This document shows positions 6,214-10,172 of a DNA stretch of 10,172 bases, in pieces. Source of the stretch: Candidatus Helarchaeota archaeon (GTDB lineage: Archaea; Asgardarchaeota; Lokiarchaeia; Helarchaeales; HEL-GB-A); assembly GCA_016840125.1 (NCBI GenBank), contig JAEOSY010000493.1:1-10172 (forward strand), written 5' to 3'. The notes beneath the pieces are model-generated. The model searched no databases. It worked only from the letters and a program-made list of their open reading frames with translations, and was not told the DNA's origin. Position 1 is the stretch's first letter. Each line of letters opens with the position of its first letter. The position numbers and the translations under genes were made by a program.

Positions 6214-7041
6214 ATGCGCAAATTAATTATCACCGTAGCTCCTACCGGCTCTCTTACAACGAAAGAGCAGTTACCATGGATTCCTATAACACCCCGTGAA
6301 ATAGCAGATTCGACATTAGCAGCGCATAAGGTTGGTGCCTCAGTTGTGCATATCCATGTACGAGATCCAAGTACCGGGAAAGCTGTGCAAGATCGGGAGC
6401 TATATAAAGAAACCATTGAGTATATTCGTGCAGAGAGTGACATGATTATCTGTACCACAACTGGGGGCGGTGCCACGCTAGGTGTTGGACCAATGGGGAG
6501 GGTAGTTTCCGTGGATTTAAAACCCGAAATGGCATCCCTGAATTGTGGTTCCATGAATTTCGGGAAGGCGATCTTCCAGAATCCCCCTGATTTAATTGAA
6601 AAATTTGCCAAAAAGATGAAAGCATTCGGTGTTAAACCAGAATTAGAAGCCTATGAAATTGGTCATATTGCTAACGTTCGACAAGTAGTAGAATTATTGG
6701 ATCCCCCACTTCGATTTAATTTCGTCATGGGTGTGAGCGGTGGAATCCCCGCTACTGTTGAAAATTTGTTAGGGATGCGGGATTCCGCTTACAGACTCTA
6801 TGGTCCAGAGAGTGTGTGGATGGTTACGGCTATAGGGCGATATGAAACGCCTCTATGTGCGCACGCCATTTTACTTGGGGGAGATGTGCGTGTGGGTTTT
6901 GAGGATAATATTTATTATTCGAAAGGTATTAAAGCGAAGAGCAACGCCCAATTAGTAGAAAGGATGGTTCGGATTGCAGGCGAAATTGGTCGTGAGGTTG
7001 CGACCACCGAAGAGGCGCGCGAGATCCTGCATTTGAAATAA
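6214..7041 (+). CDS. BKACE family enzyme (DUF849, beta-keto acid cleavage)
   Basis: The 275-residue product is a full-length TIM-barrel enzyme of the family typified by 3-keto-5-aminohexanoate cleavage enzyme (Kce), which splits a beta-keto acid with acetyl-CoA to acetoacetate and a CoA ester. The zinc ligands fall at the Kce positions: H46 and H48 in VHIHVRDP, and E230 in VGFEDN, with R226 and D231 also kept. N-terminal TTKEQLPWIPITPREIA and the glycine-rich GGGATLG are typical. Position 14, a Glu in Kce that recognises the substrate's amino group, is Leu here (TGSLTT). A less polar, non-amino beta-keto acid is therefore more likely than the lysine-fermentation intermediate. The substrate is not determined. 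The next gene follows after 19 bases and probably shares the transcript. Confidence 0.88.
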   Translation: MRKLIITVAPTGSLTTKEQLPWIPITPREIADSTLAAHKVGASVVHIHVRDPSTGKAVQDRELYKETIEYIRAESDMIICTTTGGGATLGVGPMGRVVSVDLKPEMASLNCGSMNFGKAIFQNPPDLIEKFAKKMKAFGVKPELEAYEIGHIANVRQVVELLDPPLRFNFVMGVSGGIPATVENLLGMRDSAYRLYGPESVWMVTAIGRYETPLCAHAILLGGDVRVGFEDNIYYSKGIKAKSNAQLVERMVRIAGEIGREVATTEEAREILHLK

Positions 7042-7049
7042 GAAGAAAA

Positions 7050-7055
7050 AGGTGA
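7050..7055 (+). promoter_or_regulatory. ribosome site AGGTGA deciding the ATG start at 7061
   Basis: AGGTGA lies five bases before ATG 7061. The in-frame GTG at 7052 falls inside this site, so it is a less likely start. The site supports translation of the membrane protein from the BKACE transcript. Confidence 0.6.
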
Positions 7056-7060
7056 GATGT

Positions 7061-7699
7061 ATGGAAAAAGGCGGAAAAGTGGTGTTTTTCATAATTTCCC
7101 TGACCTTGTCGATTCTAATTATCCTATCGCAAAATTTGTGGACACAGGGGGAATGTATAAGGGAGATATTCGATTGGAGTACTTATACGGCGCCCCTTTC
7201 AACTTGTCCTGGTAACATAGTAAATGTATGTTGGCAAAATTCATTTATCGGACAAATGTTTCCATTTACAGCGTATTTTCCAGCAATTGCGGGGGTAGTT
7301 GGTCTATTAAGCTCATTCCTCATCTTCAAAAGCGAATCCGCCATCAAAACACTATTGAAGATTACGGGAATTCTAGCAATTCTTGGGTTCGGTCTCTATA
7401 TTTTATCAAATGTGATTTGGGTTGTGTTTGGGAACCCGGATATGCTACTACCTAACCTTCCAGGTGGTTACTTCTGCCTCATTCCTGGGATAATGCTATT
7501 TATAATGGGTATTGTAGTTAAGAAACCGGATTATATGAAGGGACATGCGAGGGAAGATAAGGATTATTACGCCATTGGGGGAGAGGCCCAAGGATCAGTA
7601 TTACCAGCAACGAGAGCTCCAATGGTTAAATGTCCGCATTGTAATGCCATGATACAAGCAGATCAAACATTCTGTGAAAACTGTGGAGAGTTTTTATAG
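7061..7699 (+). CDS. four-helix membrane protein with C-terminal zinc ribbon
   Basis: The 212-residue product has hydrophobic segments at about 7-24, 67-90, 99-123 and 137-154. The loop between the first two carries C32, C49 and C57, which may form disulphides if outside. After a flexible linker comes CPHCNAMIQADQTFCENCG, a CxxC-x10-CxxC zinc ribbon (C191, C194, C205, C208). With the basic segment after the last helix (KKPDYMK) the ribbon is probably cytoplasmic, where it may bind a partner or nucleic acid. No transport or enzyme motif is seen. It starts 19 bases after BKACE, which suggests one operon but no obvious shared chemistry. It converges on the GTPase gene with 8 bases between the stops. 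Confidence 0.8.
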   Translation: MEKGGKVVFFIISLTLSILIILSQNLWTQGECIREIFDWSTYTAPLSTCPGNIVNVCWQNSFIGQMFPFTAYFPAIAGVVGLLSSFLIFKSESAIKTLLKITGILAILGFGLYILSNVIWVVFGNPDMLLPNLPGGYFCLIPGIMLFIMGIVVKKPDYMKGHAREDKDYYAIGGEAQGSVLPATRAPMVKCPHCNAMIQADQTFCENCGEFL

Positions 7700-7707
7700 A
7701 ATATTGT

Positions 7708-8646
7708 TTATTTGGTGATTTTATCTTTCACCAATAAGAAGGCAAGAGACCCAAATGCCCTACTAACATTATCCCCTGTTTTTGCAGAAGTTTCTAAATA
7801 TGAGATGCCCATCTCATCTGCGAATTTCTTCCCCTCCTCAAAACTCACCTTGCGCTCCTCGACAAGATCTGTTTTATTACCCACCATGAGGGATTTTACT
7901 TCCGCGCCAGCGACGGCGTGAAGTTCGTTCTGCCAATTTTTTAAATTATACAAGGTATCGGGGCGGGTCACATCATAGACGAACAATGCGGCTTGACAGC
8001 CTGAGAGATACATCTGCCGGACCTTCTGGAAGAATTGTTGTCCGGCTAGGTCCCAAAGGGCGAACGCAACCGTGATTTTCTCTAATAATTTATAATCAAT
8101 CCGCATGATATTTGTCCCGATCGTGCTCTTATAATCTTGATCGAAGGTTTTGTCCACAAACCGGGTTAGTAGGCTGGTCTTTCCAACGCTTCCGTCTCCG
8201 AGTATTACGACTTTAAAACTAAATTTCAGGGCTTCTTCGACCATCTTGGGCATGGTTACATCAATCTGCTTCCGTTGTTCCAGTATTTGAACAATCTTCT
8301 CAGCGACAATGTAACTATAAGGAAGAACTGTATCAGTATCTGCAACACTAGATGTGATGGTTGTGAGAATAGCTTGCCCTGCATTAACGAAAATTAACTT
8401 CCCGACTTCCTGGGAAATAGTGGTAGTTCCAAATCGCCCACCAAGCTTGAATTCGGTCTTGATACGATCGTATAATTTTTCAATTGCTCCAGTTACTCCA
8501 CCAATTGAAAGCTCATCGGTCTCTGAATCAACTTGGCTAGCAATGATGAGCCCGTCTTGATCCACAATGGCGGCTGCTTTCACATTCGTTATTTTAATAT
8601 AATTTTGCAGCAACTGATTCAATAATTCACTTGTGGACACGATCAA
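7708..8646 (-). CDS. Roadblock/LC7-small GTPase fusion protein
   Basis: The 312-residue product has two domains. Residues 1-125 are a Roadblock/LC7 domain, seen in the AAAIVDQDGLIIAS strand and the GRFGTTTI...GKLIFVNAG core. Residues 142-310 are a Rab/Ras-type GTPase: P-loop GDGSVGKT (150-157), switch I STIG with T175, switch II WDLAGQ (198-203) keeping the catalytic Gln, NKTD (257-260) and TSAK (286-289). All five G motifs are intact, so GTP binding and hydrolysis are expected. The C-terminus has no prenylation Cys, so membrane attachment, if any, depends on partners. A Roadblock domain in cis may dimerise or regulate the switch, as MglB does for MglA. Starts are TTG 8646 or GTG 8640; neither has a strong ribosome site. 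Fusions like this suggest an Asgard archaeon. Confidence 0.88.
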   Translation of the reverse strand: MIVSTSELLNQLLQNYIKITNVKAAAIVDQDGLIIASQVDSETDELSIGGVTGAIEKLYDRIKTEFKLGGRFGTTTISQEVGKLIFVNAGQAILTTITSSVADTDTVLPYSYIVAEKIVQILEQRKQIDVTMPKMVEEALKFSFKVVILGDGSVGKTSLLTRFVDKTFDQDYKSTIGTNIMRIDYKLLEKITVAFALWDLAGQQFFQKVRQMYLSGCQAALFVYDVTRPDTLYNLKNWQNELHAVAGAEVKSLMVGNKTDLVEERKVSFEEGKKFADEMGISYLETSAKTGDNVSRAFGSLAFLLVKDKITK

Positions 8647-8696
8647 ACACTTTCTTTCCTAATTCGAAGAGTATTCTTCAGGTAACAACACAAACA

Positions 8697-8738
8697 TGAT
8701 CTAATTCAGTTCGCATTTAAACCTGATCTGATCTAATT
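8697..8738. repeat. 10-bp direct repeat TGATCTAATT upstream of the GTPase gene
   Basis: TGATCTAATT occurs at 8697-8706 and 8729-8738. The repeat unit is 32 bases, close to three DNA turns, so both copies face the same side. This is compatible with an operator upstream of the GTPase start at 8646. AT-rich DNA yields such repeats by chance. Confidence 0.3.
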
Positions 8739-8953
8739 ACGATGATTTTTATGTCTTTCACTCACTATATCTCCTACCTTCGAATTTTTATAGTCAAACC
8801 AAGGCGCTCTATAGATCTTTCGATAGATATTGGGGTGGAAATCCATTATTAGCCACTTATTTTAAATTAGTGAAGAGGGCAAGAGACTGATTAAGATTGG
8901 TTATTTGTTGAACAAGCTAGGCAACAATTAAAGACCAATTTGAATTTGGAAGA

Positions 8954-8965
8954 TATATATAAATA
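8954..8965 (+). promoter_or_regulatory. TATA box of the downstream Roadblock-like gene
   Basis: TATATATAAATA is a near-ideal archaeal TATA box on the plus strand. It predicts a transcript start near 8985 and a ~50-base leader before GTG 9039. A second A/T element (8988-8997) could provide a shorter leader. Confidence 0.5.
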
Positions 8966-9038
8966 GTAAAACCTAAACTATTTGTAAAATATAATAAAAG
9001 CCTTTATTTACCTATAAGCCAAATGGGGCAATCCTGTG

Positions 9039-10172
9039 GTGAATACAGATATAGAATCCATAGTACGAGAGATTACTACGAAGATGGGTGGCATCCTCGC
9101 AGTCCGCATTTATCTAGGTATCGCAGACAGTACTGGGCATCTTGTGTATGTGGATAATGTGCTCGAACAGTTTAAAGATTTTATCAGTAGCTTCGTTAGT
9201 AATAATTTCAAGTATCTTAAGGTGGGAGACCACAGCCTACCGATTTCTGGGAAAAATATTATGTTCTTTCGCCTACCCAAAGCGATGCTAATCATCTATA
9301 GTATTAAAGGGCGTGTTGGACAGCTATTATCCTTTAAGAGCCTATTTCCAAAATATAAGAATAGCTTTGATGCATTTGTACCAGACATTGCATCAGAAGT
9401 CACAGCAGAATTAGGAATAGGGAGATTACCAGCTGCGTCGGAAGCAATTCCGGCGGTCCCCGAGAAACCCGTTGAAAAAATCGTTTTTTCACGTAAGAAG
9501 TCATTTTACAAGGAGATTTATCCAAAGCTACATAAAAAAATTAAAGATGGAGCAAAATTTAGTCTGACTGTTAGTGTTATTTTGAATTATAGTGACGGAG
9601 AAAACTCTTTTTGGGATCTATTTGATAAGTTGGAGATAGAACAAGGCCTTTTTTTTGGTGAATTCTACAGACTCTACAAAGCGAATTGGATTAAACTTCC
9701 AGATTATGAATTCTTTCAAATTTCTTGTCCGAGCTGTAAAGCGACGCACTATCAATTAATCCCCACGCAGTTCCTGAAAACAAGTCCAAAGGGATATATT
9801 CGATTTCAGGTCAGTTCAACCTCATGTGAGCACACTTATTATGTTACTATTGATAAAAAACAGAAGATTAAAACAAAAATCCTTTCAAAATTGAGATTTA
9901 TTGAAGATGAAATTGATTTTAAACAATTATCAATTGAAAAATTAATCCAATTCTTAGGGCAGGATAATTTCTTCAACTTATTTCATGCTACCTTCTTTAA
10001 AAATAAGGTGTTATTCTTAGAATCGGATCACCATGCGGAAAAGATTTCAGACTTTATGAAGAATTTCTTCCCCCAAGTGAGATATCAGGAGGAAATTCAA
10101 TCCCTCTCACGGAATGATTACTTGAAAATGAGCAAAAACTTCACAGATTTCCTTGTTATTGATTTGAATTCA
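9039..10172 (+). CDS. Roadblock/longin-like, zinc-binding multidomain protein (3' truncated by window)
   Basis: GTG 9039 opens a frame that stays open to the window end (378 codons), so the C-terminus is missing. GTG 9036 is also in frame. Residues ~5-115 look like a Roadblock/longin-type alpha-beta domain: GILAVRIYLGIADSTGHLVY, then KVGDHSLPISG and GRVGQLLSFKS. A linker rich in Pro and Ala (130-145) is followed by a helical region (155-220) of winged-helix type. CPSC (C230, C233), H237 and CEH (C263, H265) may form a zinc site. The end contains an NFFNLFHATFFKNKVLFLES stretch that may be a second alpha-beta domain. I know no named family. Divergent position beside a Roadblock-GTPase suggests a partner or effector, which is inference. 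Confidence 0.65.
   Translation, partial: MNTDIESIVREITTKMGGILAVRIYLGIADSTGHLVYVDNVLEQFKDFISSFVSNNFKYLKVGDHSLPISGKNIMFFRLPKAMLIIYSIKGRVGQLLSFKSLFPKYKNSFDAFVPDIASEVTAELGIGRLPAASEAIPAVPEKPVEKIVFSRKKSFYKEIYPKLHKKIKDGAKFSLTVSVILNYSDGENSFWDLFDKLEIEQGLFFGEFYRLYKANWIKLPDYEFFQISCPSCKATHYQLIPTQFLKTSPKGYIRFQVSSTSCEHTYYVTIDKKQKIKTKILSKLRFIEDEIDFKQLSIEKLIQFLGQDNFFNLFHATFFKNKVLFLESDHHAEKISDFMKNFFPQVRYQEEIQSLSRNDYLKMSKNFTDFLVIDLNS

Larger units (their letters stand above)
8647..9038. other. divergent intergenic region with promoters
   Basis: About 390 bases separate the Roadblock-GTPase from the divergent Roadblock-like gene. It contains a strong TATA box (8954-8965), a TGATCTAATT direct repeat (8697-8706 and 8729-8738), and a T/A-rich stretch around 8985-9000. 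No convincing coding region is present. No clear TATA was located for the GTPase gene. Confidence 0.5.

Noticed and set aside
6183..6611. Minus-strand frame antisense to BKACE
   Set aside because: Shadow of a clearly identified enzyme gene.
8743..8853. 36-codon plus-strand frame in the divergent intergenic region
   Set aside because: No ribosome site, no TATA element at the right distance and no conserved motif visible.
9110..9295. Minus-strand frame antisense to the terminal Roadblock-like gene
   Set aside because: The plus-strand frame is open for 378 codons with domain-like content, so this is a shadow.

Overview
The window looks like chromosomal DNA of an archaeon, most probably an Asgard archaeon (Promethearchaeota, Loki-like). 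Three things point there. One gene fuses a Roadblock/LC7 domain to a Rab/Ras-type small GTPase. A secreted beta-propeller protein has an IPGF-type C-terminal anchor. Several genes are preceded by A/T-rich TATA boxes about 25 bases before the presumed transcript start, with GGAGGT-like ribosome sites or almost no leader. No rRNA, tRNA, CRISPR array, transposase or insertion sequence was seen. The taxonomic call is an inference from gene content.

Layout. Bases 1-283 are AT-rich with only a possible 23-codon ORF. A radical SAM protein of the spore-photoproduct-lyase-like family (284-1411, +) converges on a two-gene minus-strand operon (2315-1444). That operon encodes a His-rich small protein and a protein with a DUF6745-like C-terminus; their stop and start overlap as TAATG. 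A secreted, probably seven-bladed SBBP-type propeller protein follows (2486-3871, +), ending at a T9 terminator. Then comes a minus-strand block: a Nudix hydrolase (4557-4117) and two tandem paralogous five-helix membrane proteins (5186-4638 and 5825-5262).

A compact divergent promoter (about 5826-5901) separates that block from three plus-strand genes: a Cys-rich 92-residue orphan, a BKACE (beta-keto acid cleavage) enzyme, and a four-helix membrane protein with a zinc-ribbon tail. The last two are probably one operon. They converge, with an 8-base gap, on the Roadblock-GTPase gene (8646-7708, -). About 390 bases further on, a plus-strand gene runs off the window end (9039 onward). It has a Roadblock/longin-like N-terminus and a CPxC/CxH zinc site.

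How genes may work together. The GTPase and the divergent Roadblock-like protein may form a switch-and-partner module like MglA/MglB or Rag/Ragulator. The His-rich and DUF6745-like genes are translationally coupled and probably act together. The remaining neighbours do not form an evident pathway. The most unusual signal is translational: two minus-strand genes (Nudix, and the upstream membrane paralog) appear to start at CTG. In one case the CTG aligns exactly with the ATG of its paralog and has the better-spaced ribosome site.
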